A stretch of DNA of 57,976 bases from an uncultured Lachnospiraceae bacterium. GTDB taxonomy: Bacteria; Bacillota; Clostridia; Lachnospirales; Lachnospiraceae. Below the pieces are notes generated by a model. That model saw only the letters and a program-made list of their open reading frames with translations, did no database searches and was not told the DNA's origin. This document shows, piece after piece, positions 1 to 9,606 of this stretch. Within the stretch, counting starts at the first letter, position 1, and the number at the start of each line of letters is the position of its first letter. Made by a program: the position numbers and the translations under genes. The DNA lies in the NCBI GenBank assembly GCA_902766735.1, contig CACXEU010000015.1, forward strand, positions 1-57,976. The letters run 5' to 3'.

Positions 1-313
1 CCACCTGCTCTACAATACATACCTTGTATCCTTTTGATACCAAACGATTCAAATACGTATCCACGGCATGAAAAGGAACTCCACACATCGGAGCTCTTTC
101 TTCCAATCCGCAACTCTTTCCGGTTAATGTAATCTCCATTTCCCTGGAAGCAGTTGTTGCGTCATCAAAAAACATTTCATAGAAATCACCCAATCTGTAA
201 AAGATAATACAATCCGGGTTTTGTTTTTTTGTTTCTAAATAATTCTTCATCATTGGAGTGAGTTCATCTAAGTGATGATCCCAAACATCCTGCATCATTG
301 GAGGTAATCCCAT
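1..313 (-). CDS. mutS: DNA mismatch repair protein MutS, N-terminal 104 residues (runs off window)
   Basis: This is the start of MutS, the ATPase that recognises mismatched bases in DNA and begins mismatch repair. Only the N-terminal mismatch-recognition domain is in the window. The motif [11 protein letters not shown] is at residues 38-48; the Phe-x-Glu that wedges into the mismatch is F44 and E46, equivalent to F36/E38 of E. coli MutS. The ATG at 313 follows GGTGG and lies 1 bp after the miaB stop, so miaB and mutS look co-transcribed. The protein has about eight extra residues before the usual start region, so a slightly later start cannot be excluded. Confidence 0.95.
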   Translation of the reverse strand, partial: MGLPPMMQDVWDHHLDELTPMMKNYLETKKQNPDCIIFYRLGDFYEMFFDDATTASREMEITLTGKSCGLEERAPMCGVPFHAVDTYLNRLVSKGYKVCIVEQV

Positions 314-314
314 T

Positions 315-1721
315 TTATTCCACCATTTCTCCCATATAGTAAAATCCTTTTGCTTCCTTCAAGTTTACGGAAACAATTTTTCCAATTAACTGTTCACATC
401 CCGGAAAATGCACTACAGAATTATTACTCAGTCTTCCGGATACATAGCCTTCTAATTTTCCATTCTTTTCTTCCACAAGAACAGACTGTGTCGTTCCTTC
501 CAATACAGCTGTCTTTTCCTTGGAAATGCTGTTAATCAGTTTCAGTAAACGATCAAATCGTTCTTTAATCACAGATTCCGGAACCTGATCTTCCATTTCC
601 GCTGCCGGTGTTCCGGAGCGTTTGGAATAAATAAAGGTAAATGCAGAATCATAACGAACCTTGGAAACCACATCCAGTGTTTCCTCAAAGTCTTCTTCCG
701 TTTCTCCCGGAAATCCCACAATGATATCTGTCGTAAGTCCGATATCAGGAATGGCTTTCCGTAATTTTTCGACAATCAAAAGATAATCTTCCTTCGTGTA
801 ATGACGATTCATTCGGTCAAGAAGTCTGGAGCTTCCAGACTGTAACGGAAGATGCATCTGTTTACAGATTTTCTTGGAATTTGCCATCACTTCAATCAGT
901 TCGTCTGACAAATCCTTTGGATGAGAAGTCATAAAACGGATTCGTTCAATTCCTTCTACCTGTTCCACACGACGTAATAGTTCTGCAAAAGAAATCGGAT
1001 GGTCTAAGGTCTTTCCATAGGAATTTACGTTTTGCCCTAAAAGCATTACTTCCACCACGCCATCTGTCGCTAAAGACTCAATTTCCTTGATAATTTCTTC
1101 CGGGTCCCTGCTTCGCTCTCTTCCACGAACATAAGGAACGATACAGTAGGTGCAGAAATTATTACAACCAAACATAATGTTTACACCACATTTAAAGTCA
1201 TATTTACGAATAGATGGTAAATCTTCCACAATCTCTGTGGTTCCATCCCAGATACTTTCCACTTTATGTCCTGTCAAAAGACGTTCATATAACAATTCTG
1301 CCAGAATAAATACATTATGTGTTCCAAAGATTAAATCAATAAAGCGATAGCTCTTATTTAACTTCTCTACTACATGAGGTTCCTGCATCATGCAGCCACA
1401 TAATCCAATAATCATTTCCGGATTCTTTTCCTTGATTTTATGTAAGTAACCAAGTCGTCCATAAATTTTCAAGTTCGCATTTTCACGGACTGTACATGTA
1501 TTATAAAGTACTAAATCAGCATGCTCGTCATCTGTTTCCTCATACCCGATTTTCTTCAGAATTCCTAATAATTTTTCAGAATCCTTAAAGTTCATCTGAC
1601 AACCAAAGGTTACCACACAGGCAGTCAGCTTACGGCCCAATTTCTGCTCTTTCGCTTGAATTAACTGACGGCATTGCTCCATATAATATTGTTGCTTTTC
1701 TGATTCATTTGTAAACTCCAT
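315..1721 (-). CDS. miaB: tRNA-2-methylthio-N6-dimethylallyladenosine synthase MiaB
   Basis: Radical-SAM methylthiotransferase that adds a methylthio group to i6A37 of tRNAs reading UNN codons. The N-terminal UPF0004 domain carries the three ligands of the auxiliary iron-sulfur cluster, seen as C41, C76 and C110. The radical-SAM CxxxCxxC is C186, C190, C193 in [16 protein letters not shown], which is diagnostic for MiaB rather than MtaB or RimO. A TRAM RNA-binding domain fills the last 65 residues or so. Length (468) is normal. The ATG follows AGGAG. It precedes mutS by 1 bp, a linkage common in Clostridia. Confidence 0.97.
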   Translation of the reverse strand: MEFTNESEKQQYYMEQCRQLIQAKEQKLGRKLTACVVTFGCQMNFKDSEKLLGILKKIGYEETDDEHADLVLYNTCTVRENANLKIYGRLGYLHKIKEKNPEMIIGLCGCMMQEPHVVEKLNKSYRFIDLIFGTHNVFILAELLYERLLTGHKVESIWDGTTEIVEDLPSIRKYDFKCGVNIMFGCNNFCTYCIVPYVRGRERSRDPEEIIKEIESLATDGVVEVMLLGQNVNSYGKTLDHPISFAELLRRVEQVEGIERIRFMTSHPKDLSDELIEVMANSKKICKQMHLPLQSGSSRLLDRMNRHYTKEDYLLIVEKLRKAIPDIGLTTDIIVGFPGETEEDFEETLDVVSKVRYDSAFTFIYSKRSGTPAAEMEDQVPESVIKERFDRLLKLINSISKEKTAVLEGTTQSVLVEEKNGKLEGYVSGRLSNNSVVHFPGCEQLIGKIVSVNLKEAKGFYYMGEMVE

Positions 1722-1739
1722 ACAATCTCCTAAACTCTA

Positions 1740-2273
1740 TTAATCTGTAATGACCTCATCCAAACATATATCATGTTCTTCGGTCGGCAATTCTTTTAAC
1801 AACTGAAAATCATATCCGATTCCAATTGTTTTACAAGGATGTTCTTTTAGAAAACGGTCATAAAATCCGCCGCCATATCCTAAACGGTTTCCTGAATCTG
1901 TAAAGGCAACACCGGGAACCAAAAGCAAATCCGGTGCAGGTGCTTTTTCACAGGAAGCCTTTGGCTCCATCACATGAAAATATCCCTCTCCTACATCCTC
2001 GAATCCTCGAATCAGATAAAATGTAATGTTCTCACCTTCTACTCGAGGAAGGGCAATTTGTTTATTTCTTTTCAGACAATATTGAATTATTGTCTTTAAA
2101 GATACTTCTTGCCTTACAGCAAAATATGCATATACCACATTCGCTTGCTGAAAGTCAGATCGTCTCATGATTTTTTGGCATATGCAATCGCTTTTTGTTT
2201 GATATTCTTGAATGGTTAAATCTTTTCTTTTCTGAATCATATCCTTACGGATTTTTTGTTTCATTTGATTCAT
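1740..2273 (-). CDS. 5-formyltetrahydrofolate cyclo-ligase (MTHFS family)
   Basis: Converts 5-formyl-THF to 5,10-methenyl-THF at the expense of ATP, returning stored folate to one-carbon metabolism. The family signature GYGGGFYDRF is at residues 132-141, with a Lys/Arg-rich N-terminus (KQKIRKDMIQKRK) that contacts phosphate in this family. At 177 residues it is slightly shorter than B. subtilis YqgN but complete. It starts 4 bp after the DUF896 gene, and its ribosome site (AAGAGG) lies inside the end of that gene, so the two are likely translated together. It sits just upstream of miaB in the same operon. Confidence 0.93.
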   Translation of the reverse strand: MNQMKQKIRKDMIQKRKDLTIQEYQTKSDCICQKIMRRSDFQQANVVYAYFAVRQEVSLKTIIQYCLKRNKQIALPRVEGENITFYLIRGFEDVGEGYFHVMEPKASCEKAPAPDLLLVPGVAFTDSGNRLGYGGGFYDRFLKEHPCKTIGIGYDFQLLKELPTEEHDICLDEVITD

Positions 2274-2277
2274 CGAA

Positions 2278-2484
2278 CTAGTGCCTCTTCGGTTCTAATT
2301 TTGATAAGCTTCCATCAGCATTCTTGATGCGGACATTATCAAGGTTTGCGGAAAGACTATTGATAATGGACATACGATATTCCGTGCGGAGCTTTTGTTG
2401 TTCAGCTTTCTCTGCATCCGTTAATCCTTCCTGCTTTGATTTATGATACAATTCATTAATTCGTTTAATTTTTTCCTGATTCAT
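2278..2484 (-). CDS. DUF896 (YnzC-type) small protein
   Basis: A 68-residue acidic/basic helical protein matching the DUF896/YnzC family: it opens with an INELYHKSKQEGLT stretch, continues EQQKLRTEYR, then has a short C-terminal segment around VRIKNADGS. B. subtilis YnzC is a two-helix protein in the SOS-associated yneA operon; the molecular role is unknown. The ATG is preceded by AAGGAG. It is sandwiched between the 395-residue orphan and the folate cyclo-ligase, all on the same strand with short gaps. Confidence 0.9.
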   Translation of the reverse strand: MNQEKIKRINELYHKSKQEGLTDAEKAEQQKLRTEYRMSIINSLSANLDNVRIKNADGSLSKLEPKRH

Positions 2485-2496
2485 GGGTTCTCCTTT

Positions 2497-3684
2497 TTAT
2501 TTCAGAAAAATAAATGTCGTTTCCCTGTTTGAAGAAACAGCTCCTAAATATTCCCCGTTTTCTTGTAAAACGACTTTCTTCGATGGGAATTTATTAATAT
2601 TTACAAATTTCTTTTCCTTACCGAAAAGATTTTTTTCAGAGGAAGTTGAAATAATTGTTGTGTTATTAATGTATTCGATATGAAAATCTTCCGAATAGGT
2701 TGCGACGATTTCATTAGAAACCAGATTAAAGAACTGGGTTCCGGAAGAATTTTTCGTTAACATATATGGTGTTTCATCGATAACTGTTGCATTCTTCAAA
2801 AGCGAGTCATTTAAACTGGTATTATTGATACAAGTATATAACTCTTTGCTAATAATGTTATAGAAAATGACATTTTCCTCATTGCTTTCAAAATTATATT
2901 TCGAATAAATCAAGTAGTTTTCGATAATTTTTGCATGAACAATGGTCGTGTCATAATATGATTGATCGATGGCACTCATTACAAGGTTCTGTCTGTCTAA
3001 CTGCAAATCACTAATAAACTGCTGAATATTGATTACGAACAGGGACTCCACAGAAGCCTCTTCCTTATCGATTTTGTCTCTCAAATCATCCTTAAACAGT
3101 GAAAAACCTGTTTTCATAATACAGTTATTTTCTCCACAGGGAAGAATATAATCTATACCGTTTTTTACCAAATTTTCATCATAAATATTTATCTGTTTGT
3201 TCTTAAGAAAATTAAATAATAACAGATTGTGTTCATAGAATCCTTCGTGTCCCTGATTCCCTTTTTTTTGTAATAAGGAACGCTGAACAATCAGATTGGA
3301 ATCATCTAAGACAAATATTTTGATTTCTTTCATTTTCGGATATAAGGTGGCATCATCTTTTAAGGTAATGATTTTAGTACTGGTATGATCCACGATATTA
3401 TATCGAATAATATTAAAAATATATCCTTCTAATGGAAGTTCCTCATATGAAGTAAAATAAATAAAATCAGAATCAAACTGACAGTTTGTAATCTGGAAAA
3501 TATCCATTTTATCATCATGTGGCATAACTTCCTTGCGAACATTTTCCTCTAAATAATAAAGAAAATATCTTACCTTTGGCAGGTCGTCAAAAATCCCTTC
3601 CGTGTATTCTTTTTCCAGAATAATATCTTCCTTCAGATGAATACAATTAAAATATTCTGCCTGAGCAAGAAAACGAATATTCAT
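2497..3684 (-). CDS. Hypothetical protein, 395 aa, cytosolic, no recognised domain
   Basis: I do not recognise a family. No signal peptide or membrane segment is visible. The protein is acidic and rich in Asn, Ile, Tyr and Phe, and shows repeated short hydrophobic strands separated by polar turns (for example FIYFTSYEELP, NYLIYSKYNFES, TPYMLTKNSSGT). This rhythm resembles a WD40- or TolB-like beta-propeller, but I cannot assign blades. The ATG follows GGAGAG. A recognisable promoter sits right at the end of the upstream gene, so it probably heads the unit running through DUF896, folate cyclo-ligase, miaB and mutS. Confidence 0.75.
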   Translation of the reverse strand: MNIRFLAQAEYFNCIHLKEDIILEKEYTEGIFDDLPKVRYFLYYLEENVRKEVMPHDDKMDIFQITNCQFDSDFIYFTSYEELPLEGYIFNIIRYNIVDHTSTKIITLKDDATLYPKMKEIKIFVLDDSNLIVQRSLLQKKGNQGHEGFYEHNLLLFNFLKNKQINIYDENLVKNGIDYILPCGENNCIMKTGFSLFKDDLRDKIDKEEASVESLFVINIQQFISDLQLDRQNLVMSAIDQSYYDTTIVHAKIIENYLIYSKYNFESNEENVIFYNIISKELYTCINNTSLNDSLLKNATVIDETPYMLTKNSSGTQFFNLVSNEIVATYSEDFHIEYINNTTIISTSSEKNLFGKEKKFVNINKFPSKKVVLQENGEYLGAVSSNRETTFIFLK

Positions 3685-3742
3685 AGTTACTCTCCTATCG
3701 CTGTTTCTCTATCCGTGTTATGTAGTTAACACACATCCTATA

Positions 3743-3771
3743 ATAATACTACATTTCAGACAATTATTCAA
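3743..3771 (-). promoter_or_regulatory. Sigma-A-type promoter for the 395-aa orphan and downstream genes
   Basis: On the minus strand, TTGAAT (3771-3766) and TATTAT (3748-3743) are separated by exactly 17 bp. The -35 element overlaps the stop codon of the upstream flavoprotein gene (3764), which would give the orphan-to-mutS block its own start point. About 50 bp of leader follow before the ATG at 3684. Confidence 0.6.
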
Positions 3772-5347
3772 ACGGGCGAAATCTGGAAACAATATTTTCA
3801 AAGATTTTCATTCCGTCAATTGCTGCTGAAGTGATTCCTCCTGCATATCCAGCACCTTCTCCTGCCGGAAGTAAACCTTGAATATTAGATTGAAAGAACT
3901 CATTTCTTACAATTCGCACAGGAGAAGATGTTCTGCTTTCTACCGCAAGCATCACCGTGTCTTCCCTGTCGAATCCTTGAATCACAGTTCCAAAATATCC
4001 CATAGCTTCTCGAATGGAATCACTAATATAATCCGGTAAAATTTCATTTAAATCTGATAATTCATAGGAACCTTTCACACAAGGGGTTACCATTCCTAAT
4101 GAAGTTGTTTTTTTATGATTCACGAAATCACCGTAACACTGCACCGGAATCTTTCCCTCACAGGCTGCATATGTCTTCTCCTCAATTTCTTCTTGAAGTT
4201 CCATTCCTGATAACGGATGATCTGTTGCAAAATCCTTTGGGGTTACTGTCGTAACAATCGCGCTATTAGCATTGGCTGAATCTCTTTTTTGATAACTCAT
4301 CCCATTGATACAAAGTTTCCCTTCCTGAGAAGAAGAATTTACCACATATCCACCCGGACACATGCAAAAAGAATAAACACCTCGATCTTTTTTCGTATGA
4401 TAAGTCAATTTATAAGGTGCAGCCCCTAAACGATTATCAGGAAATCCATATTGAGACTGATTAATCATTTCCTGCGAGTGCTCCACACGAACCCCCATGG
4501 CAAATGGCTTCTGTTCCATGAATACGCCACGCTGGTGTAGTTTTCGGAACGTATCTCGGGCACTATGACCAATGGCAAGCACGCATAATTCAGTTTCAAT
4601 CCATTCCTTCTCATTGATTTCCACTGCTGTTAAGATGCCATTGTTGATCTTAAAATCTGTCACTTGAGTCTGAAACAGGAAATGTCCACCCAGTCGAATG
4701 ATTTCTTCGCGCATCCGTTTTACCACATCACACAAAACATCTGTTCCGATATGTGGTTTTGCATCATAGGTAATATTTTCCGCAGCACCAAATCGAACAA
4801 AGGTATTTAGTACGAAATCAATGCGGTGAAATTTATCCTTGATTCCAGTATTGAGCTTCCCGTCAGAAAAAGTTCCTGCGCCTCCTTCCCCAAACTGCAC
4901 ATTGGAATTCGGGTTCAGATTACCTGTACGCCAAAAATCATTTACGTCATGAATTCTTTGCTCCACATCACTGCCACGTTCAATAATAATTGGACGATAT
5001 CCATTCAAAGCCAGTAAATAGGAACAAAACATTCCCGCAGGGCCAAATCCTACAACAACCGGCGGATGATTCAGAGAGTCTTTTCCAGTAATCTCATAGG
5101 TATATTTCGGCAGTTCTTTCAGAACATGAACATTCTTATGCTTTCCCTGATACCGTTTTACAGACAATAATACTGTAAACTGCTTAAGGATATTGTCTTT
5201 TTTTCTGGCATCAATGGAATACTTTATGATTTTAAAAGATTCCAATTCCTTTTCCGGTACCTTGGCAATTCGAAGTGCCTCACTCACAACATCCTGCTTC
5301 GTGCAATCCATATGTAATTTAATATTCGAAATTTTTAAATAAATCAT
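3764..5347 (-). CDS. FAD-dependent dehydrogenase-like flavoprotein (COG2509 type)
   Basis: A 527-residue flavoprotein. Residues 1-90 form a small N-terminal alpha/beta domain typical of this family, followed by the FAD-binding glycine motif GFGPAG at 100-105 and ending with an Ala/Gly-rich FAD segment (LLPAGEGAGYAGGITSAA) near residue 490-510. The family is widespread in anaerobic Firmicutes and annotated as FAD-dependent oxidoreductase; the substrate is unknown. Its ATG overlaps the stop of the preceding flavoprotein by ATGA, so the two are translationally coupled. Start M1 is chosen from that overlap; the ribosome site AGGAG is a little far (13 nt). Confidence 0.88.
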   Translation of the reverse strand: MIYLKISNIKLHMDCTKQDVVSEALRIAKVPEKELESFKIIKYSIDARKKDNILKQFTVLLSVKRYQGKHKNVHVLKELPKYTYEITGKDSLNHPPVVVGFGPAGMFCSYLLALNGYRPIIIERGSDVEQRIHDVNDFWRTGNLNPNSNVQFGEGGAGTFSDGKLNTGIKDKFHRIDFVLNTFVRFGAAENITYDAKPHIGTDVLCDVVKRMREEIIRLGGHFLFQTQVTDFKINNGILTAVEINEKEWIETELCVLAIGHSARDTFRKLHQRGVFMEQKPFAMGVRVEHSQEMINQSQYGFPDNRLGAAPYKLTYHTKKDRGVYSFCMCPGGYVVNSSSQEGKLCINGMSYQKRDSANANSAIVTTVTPKDFATDHPLSGMELQEEIEEKTYAACEGKIPVQCYGDFVNHKKTTSLGMVTPCVKGSYELSDLNEILPDYISDSIREAMGYFGTVIQGFDREDTVMLAVESRTSSPVRIVRNEFFQSNIQGLLPAGEGAGYAGGITSAAIDGMKIFENIVSRFRPFE

Positions 5348-6558
5348 TTACTACTGTTTACTCCTGCAATATATCCTGTGGACCATGCCCACTGTAAATT
5401 ATATCCACCACAAATTCCATCCACATCAAGAATTTCTCCAACAAAATATAAGCCACTACATTTTTCGGATTCCATAGAATCCGGATTCACTTCTTTCAAT
5501 GGTACACCGCCCTGTGTAACCTGTGCAAAAGAAAAATCTCTTCGACTCTTCACTGGAAAAGGATAAGCTTTTAATAATTCAAAAACAGAAGAAAACGCTT
5601 CTTCTGATAATTCACTGATTTTCGCTTTCTCAGACAATTTAGTTTCCTTTAGAGCTATAGTGAGTAGTTTTGAAGGAAACATTCCCACAAGAGCCTGTCC
5701 TAATGTAGCAGACAAACGATATTGTTTTAAGTTTTCATAAACAGATTTTATGTAGTCCCGGAAAGAATCCATCGTTTGATATTCCGGAAAAAAATCAATC
5801 CATAGCTGCTCTCCGTCATGAATCAAATGACTCAGGTTAAATACAGGAATTCCTGATATACCATAATCCGTTATCTGGAGTTCGCCACTCTGGGATTCAC
5901 CGTTTTTCTTCGAAATTTTAGCAGGTATTCTTACACCTGAAGCACGATTCAAACCACACTTTCCAATCAACGCCGTCAGGGCAGGTTTTAAAGGATGAAT
6001 GGTATGTCCGAAAGATTTTGCAATTTCATGACCGGACATTCCTTCCACGTCTGGAAGATAACCGCCAGTCGCAATAATCAAGCGATCGCACTGGAGTGGA
6101 ATTCCCACATCAACACAAAACCCCTGTTCTGTCTTTGAAATACCATAGATGAAATTATTTGTTTTAATCTTAACCTGAAGTTCTCTGGCATAATCCGTTA
6201 ATGCCTGTGTCACGGAAGATGCCTGATTACTTTTCGGATATATTCCATTATAATTTTTTTCCACATAAGAACACACACCAATCTGTTCAAAGAACGAAAC
6301 CACATCTTTCGCATTAAAATGACGAAAGACACTGCGAATCAGTTTATAATCTCCGTAGTAATACTGTTCTACACAATCCTTAGTATCTTCAGCAATTAAA
6401 TTATAATTCGTAATATTACACTTTCCATTTCCTGTTACAGAAAGTTTCTTTCCGGTTTTCTTATCCTGCTCAAGGATGGTTACACTTGCACCCAATCGCG
6501 CTGCATGTATTGCAGCAAATAGTCCGGAAGCACCGCCACCAATAACAATTACCTTCAT
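5344..6558 (-). CDS. HI0933/BaiN-like NAD(P)/FAD-dependent oxidoreductase
   Basis: A 404-residue flavoprotein of the HI0933 family (COG2081, sometimes named aminoacetone oxidase or BaiN-like). The dinucleotide motif GGGASG is at residues 7-12, the family motif TGNGKCNITN follows near residue 45, and the C-terminus has FVGEILDVDGICGGYNLQWA, in which the flavin contacts lie. The physiological substrate is not established for most members. I start at the second Met (6558) because GGAGAAAAGG precedes it directly; an upstream ATG at 6570 has no ribosome site. It is coupled by ATGA to the COG2509 gene and follows a small membrane protein by 17 bp. Confidence 0.9.
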   Translation of the reverse strand: MKVIVIGGGASGLFAAIHAARLGASVTILEQDKKTGKKLSVTGNGKCNITNYNLIAEDTKDCVEQYYYGDYKLIRSVFRHFNAKDVVSFFEQIGVCSYVEKNYNGIYPKSNQASSVTQALTDYARELQVKIKTNNFIYGISKTEQGFCVDVGIPLQCDRLIIATGGYLPDVEGMSGHEIAKSFGHTIHPLKPALTALIGKCGLNRASGVRIPAKISKKNGESQSGELQITDYGISGIPVFNLSHLIHDGEQLWIDFFPEYQTMDSFRDYIKSVYENLKQYRLSATLGQALVGMFPSKLLTIALKETKLSEKAKISELSEEAFSSVFELLKAYPFPVKSRRDFSFAQVTQGGVPLKEVNPDSMESEKCSGLYFVGEILDVDGICGGYNLQWAWSTGYIAGVNSSK

Positions 6559-6575
6559 CCTTTTCTCCATTCTTT

Positions 6576-6917
6576 TTAACTGGTATGTGCCTGTAAAAAC
6601 TTAAACAGACATTCCATATTTTCCAGATAAATTCCCTGTTCCAATAATTTGGAGTCTTTTTCTGTACAATCTTTTTCGCGAATATCTGTTTCAGCGATTA
6701 CGTTTGTTTGGTTCTGATCATAAATCACGATTTTATCATTTTTGCGTTTTAACCAATAACCTTCGATGACCTTTTTCGTTTGATGTTCTGCTGATGCAGT
6801 TACATTCGTTTGTGTGGTCTTTAAATCTTCTGTTCCATATTTCTTCCCTGCGAAGAAAGAAACTATTACTCCCATTAAAATCACTGTGAAATAAAAAATA
6901 TATGCTCGTTTATTCAT
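6576..6917 (-). CDS. Small single-pass membrane protein, possibly BofC-like
   Basis: A 113-residue protein with one N-terminal transmembrane helix (residues 7-23) and an extracytoplasmic tail. The tail's pattern (YWLKRKNDKIVIYDQNQ then TDIREKDCTEKDSKLLEQGIYLEN) is reminiscent of the C-terminal domain of BofC, the forespore inhibitor of the SpoIVB protease; I infer this from shape only. The ATG is preceded by GGGG. It lies between the DUF3048 gene and the two flavoproteins. Confidence 0.65.
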   Translation of the reverse strand: MNKRAYIFYFTVILMGVIVSFFAGKKYGTEDLKTTQTNVTASAEHQTKKVIEGYWLKRKNDKIVIYDQNQTNVIAETDIREKDCTEKDSKLLEQGIYLENMECLFKFLQAHTS

Positions 6918-7006
6918 TTCAATCCCCTTTTCCTACGAAAAACCGTAATGATGTTCCTAAACTTATGCATATATTTTTTACACTTTTTTATTAATTATAC
7001 TTTGTG

Positions 7007-8107
7007 TTATTTGCTGAATTTAACATTGTCAGCATATTCATTTAATACAACGCAGACAAAAGTCTTTCCGGTATTCAATACAATTTCATTACCATTGGCA
7101 TCCTTATAAGATGTCTGTCCTAAATCCTTTTTCTTTTCCCAAGTAATCTTTTCTGCCTTTCCATTGGTGACATACCAACCTTTTCCGGAACCGATTAATG
7201 ACATATTAAGACTCTTATTGTCCGGATAAAGAGATGCATCTACACACTGGATAAGAATATTGGAAAAATGAAGCTGTTTTCCGGTAGATTCATCAATATG
7301 CTTTCCACTATACTGAAAACGGTAATACTGTCCGTTTTTCTCATTATACTCGAACCATGGATGATTGATTAAATAACCAATTTCCACTTTCTTTGCAGTT
7401 TTACCTTTTTCAAAACTTACTTTCTTGTCTTCTTCTGCGAAAGAAAAATGTCCATGGTAATCAGAACCATGTTTTGTTTCATATCCTAACGCTTTAATAC
7501 CTTCTTTTAGTTTTGCACCGGTAGCATAAAGATTATGTGGTGCAAATTTACTGTTATCACGATAGAAAGATGCTTCTCTGTTTAATGCACTGACTGTATC
7601 AACCTTGCCACTTTTCAAGAAATCAAGGGCATATTTTGACTGACCGTAATGTACATAAATGGCATCCCATTCATTTGCAAATTTCGGATAATATAAACGG
7701 CAGCTTCGAATGGACCCGATTTTCTTAATGTCTTCAAAATCATCGAAAATTGCCATCATTCTTGTGATACCACCTTCTACAGGTGCTTCATACATCACCT
7801 TCGCCTTACTAATTCCAGACTGTGGAATAGCATCTTGAATATTATTAATCATAACAGCGATTGGTCGCTTGTTCGCCTGTTTTTTACTCACATATTCACC
7901 GGTCAGATAACTCTGTACCTTGCCTGCATGTGGATCCACTACTTCCGTAGTTGTTTCCTGTACTGTTGTAACTTCTGCTGTGGTCTGCGGTGTTTCTATC
8001 TTCTTCTTTTCTTTTCCTGAGAAAGCTACTGCTGTAACAATTCCCGCAATCACTAAAACGACTGCAACAGCAATTCCAATTGTTTTCTTTGTTAAATATT
8101 TTTTCAT
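7007..8107 (-). CDS. DUF3048 (YerB-type) membrane-anchored protein
   Basis: A 366-residue extracytoplasmic protein. Residues 11-29 form a signal anchor, followed by a Thr/Glu-rich linker (about 35-60) and the DUF3048 domain from about residue 78 (RPIAVMINNIQDAIPQSGIS, then EGGITRMMAIF, SIRSCRLYYPKFA). The C-terminal third fits the DUF3048_C domain (GWYVTNGKAEKITWEKK). B. subtilis YerB is a lipoprotein of unknown function; here there is no lipobox cysteine, so anchoring would be by the N-terminal helix. GAGG precedes the ATG. It follows ybeY by 3 bp. Confidence 0.9.
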   Translation of the reverse strand: MKKYLTKKTIGIAVAVVLVIAGIVTAVAFSGKEKKKIETPQTTAEVTTVQETTTEVVDPHAGKVQSYLTGEYVSKKQANKRPIAVMINNIQDAIPQSGISKAKVMYEAPVEGGITRMMAIFDDFEDIKKIGSIRSCRLYYPKFANEWDAIYVHYGQSKYALDFLKSGKVDTVSALNREASFYRDNSKFAPHNLYATGAKLKEGIKALGYETKHGSDYHGHFSFAEEDKKVSFEKGKTAKKVEIGYLINHPWFEYNEKNGQYYRFQYSGKHIDESTGKQLHFSNILIQCVDASLYPDNKSLNMSLIGSGKGWYVTNGKAEKITWEKKKDLGQTSYKDANGNEIVLNTGKTFVCVVLNEYADNVKFSK

Positions 8108-8110
8108 GTA

Positions 8111-8608
8111 CTAATTCCTCGTAATTCCTAGATTTTTCAAAATGATTTCCTGCTTTTCTTCCATTTCCAATCGTTCCGTCTCTTCCATATGGTCATAGCC
8201 AAACAGATGTAACATACTGTGTGCTACAAGAAAAGCAAATTCTCTTTTTAGTGAATGTCCATATTCCTTCGCCTGAGCAATGACTTTATCATAAGAGATT
8301 ACTATATCACCTAAAATCAATTCCCCGGTATCTGGATTAAAATTACAAACATCTTTCTCGACAGCGGAAAAATCCGCCGGTTCAATGTATTCCAGCATCG
8401 GAAATGACAACACATCCGTCGGACGGTCAATTTCCCGGCTTTCCCGATTTAATTGATGAATTGCGTCGTTATTCACAATAGAAACTGAAACTTCGCATTC
8501 ATACGGACATTGCACAAAATTAATTGCTTCCTCAACTACATCCCGAATGATTTTCTCGTAATCAATAGCAATGTTCTTTTCGTATTCATTTTCTATAATT
8601 ACACTCAT
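8111..8608 (-). CDS. ybeY: Endoribonuclease YbeY, rRNA maturation factor
   Basis: A 165-residue metalloprotein involved in 16S rRNA 3'-end maturation and ribosome quality control. The zinc-binding H-x3-H-x5-H motif (HSMLHLFGYDH) is at H130, H134 and H140, and the conserved segment REIDRPTDVLSFPM precedes it. Its ATG overlaps the phoH stop codon (ATGA), the standard phoH-ybeY coupling in Firmicutes. Confidence 0.96.
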   Translation of the reverse strand: MSVIIENEYEKNIAIDYEKIIRDVVEEAINFVQCPYECEVSVSIVNNDAIHQLNRESREIDRPTDVLSFPMLEYIEPADFSAVEKDVCNFNPDTGELILGDIVISYDKVIAQAKEYGHSLKREFAFLVAHSMLHLFGYDHMEETERLEMEEKQEIILKNLGITRN

Positions 8609-9606
8609 TTTTTCGCCTGTTTCGGTTTGGTTTCCGCCTTTCTGTTTCTTTGTCGATTATCATACTCTTCGTATGCTTTAACAATCTTTTGCACTAACGG
8701 ATGTCGGACCACATCATTGTTATCCAGATAAATAAATCCGATATCATCCACTGTAGATAACACCTTTGTGGCGACTTCCAAACCTGAGGTCACATCCTTT
8801 GGTAAATCTTTCTGGGTTCGATCGCCGGTTACTATGACCTTCGAACCGAAACCTATACGAGTTAAAAACATCTTCATCTGAGCCGGAGTAGTATTTTGTG
8901 CTTCATCTAAAATAATGAATGCATTATCCAGGGTTCGACCACGCATATAGGCCAATGGAGCCACTTCAATGATTCCCTTTTCACTGTTTGCCGCAAAACT
9001 TTCAGCCCCCATTAACTGATATAAAGCATCATATAACGGTCTTAAATACGGATCGACCTTACTCTGTAAATCTCCCGGTAAAAAACCAAGATTTTCCCCT
9101 GCTTCAATAGCCGGTCTTGTTAAGATGATTTTATTGACTTCATTGTTTTTCAATGCAGTTACCGCCATAGCCATAGCTAAATATGTCTTACCGGTACCTG
9201 CAGGCCCAATCCCAAAAACTATCATATGGTCCCGGATGTACTTCACATATTTCTGCTGTCCCAGCGTTTTCGGCTTAACCGGTTTTCCCATAACGGTTCT
9301 ACAGATGATTTCATCGTCTAATTCCACAAGAGCTCCCTCATTATTTTCAAAAGCAAGAGCTAATGCATAATCAACATTCTGTTCCGTAATTTCATTTCCC
9401 CGCTTTGATAATTCCAACAATTCTAAAAACACACTTTTCGCTCGTTGACAAGCTAAATCAGCACCGATGATTTTCAGTTCAGAATCTCTGGAAATCATCG
9501 TAACATGTAAAGTTCGCTCAATTTTTTTAATATGACAATCAAACTGTCCGAATACATTTCGCTGATGTTCCGATGGAATATCCATAATATGATCAATTAC
9601 ACTCAT
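8605..9606 (-). CDS. phoH: PhoH family ATPase
   Basis: PhoH-like P-loop ATPase, probably acting on RNA in the YbeY neighbourhood. An N-terminal KH-like segment is followed by Walker A GPAGTGKT (near residue 135) and Walker B FIILDEAQN. I place the start at the ATG at 9606 (333 residues), preceded by AAAGGG. An upstream in-frame TTG at 9636 would add ten residues but has no good ribosome site. The start overlaps the end of yqfD by 14 bp, so translation is coupled along yqfC-yqfD-phoH-ybeY. Confidence 0.95.
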   Translation of the reverse strand: MSVIDHIMDIPSEHQRNVFGQFDCHIKKIERTLHVTMISRDSELKIIGADLACQRAKSVFLELLELSKRGNEITEQNVDYALALAFENNEGALVELDDEIICRTVMGKPVKPKTLGQQKYVKYIRDHMIVFGIGPAGTGKTYLAMAMAVTALKNNEVNKIILTRPAIEAGENLGFLPGDLQSKVDPYLRPLYDALYQLMGAESFAANSEKGIIEVAPLAYMRGRTLDNAFIILDEAQNTTPAQMKMFLTRIGFGSKVIVTGDRTQKDLPKDVTSGLEVATKVLSTVDDIGFIYLDNNDVVRHPLVQKIVKAYEEYDNRQRNRKAETKPKQAKK

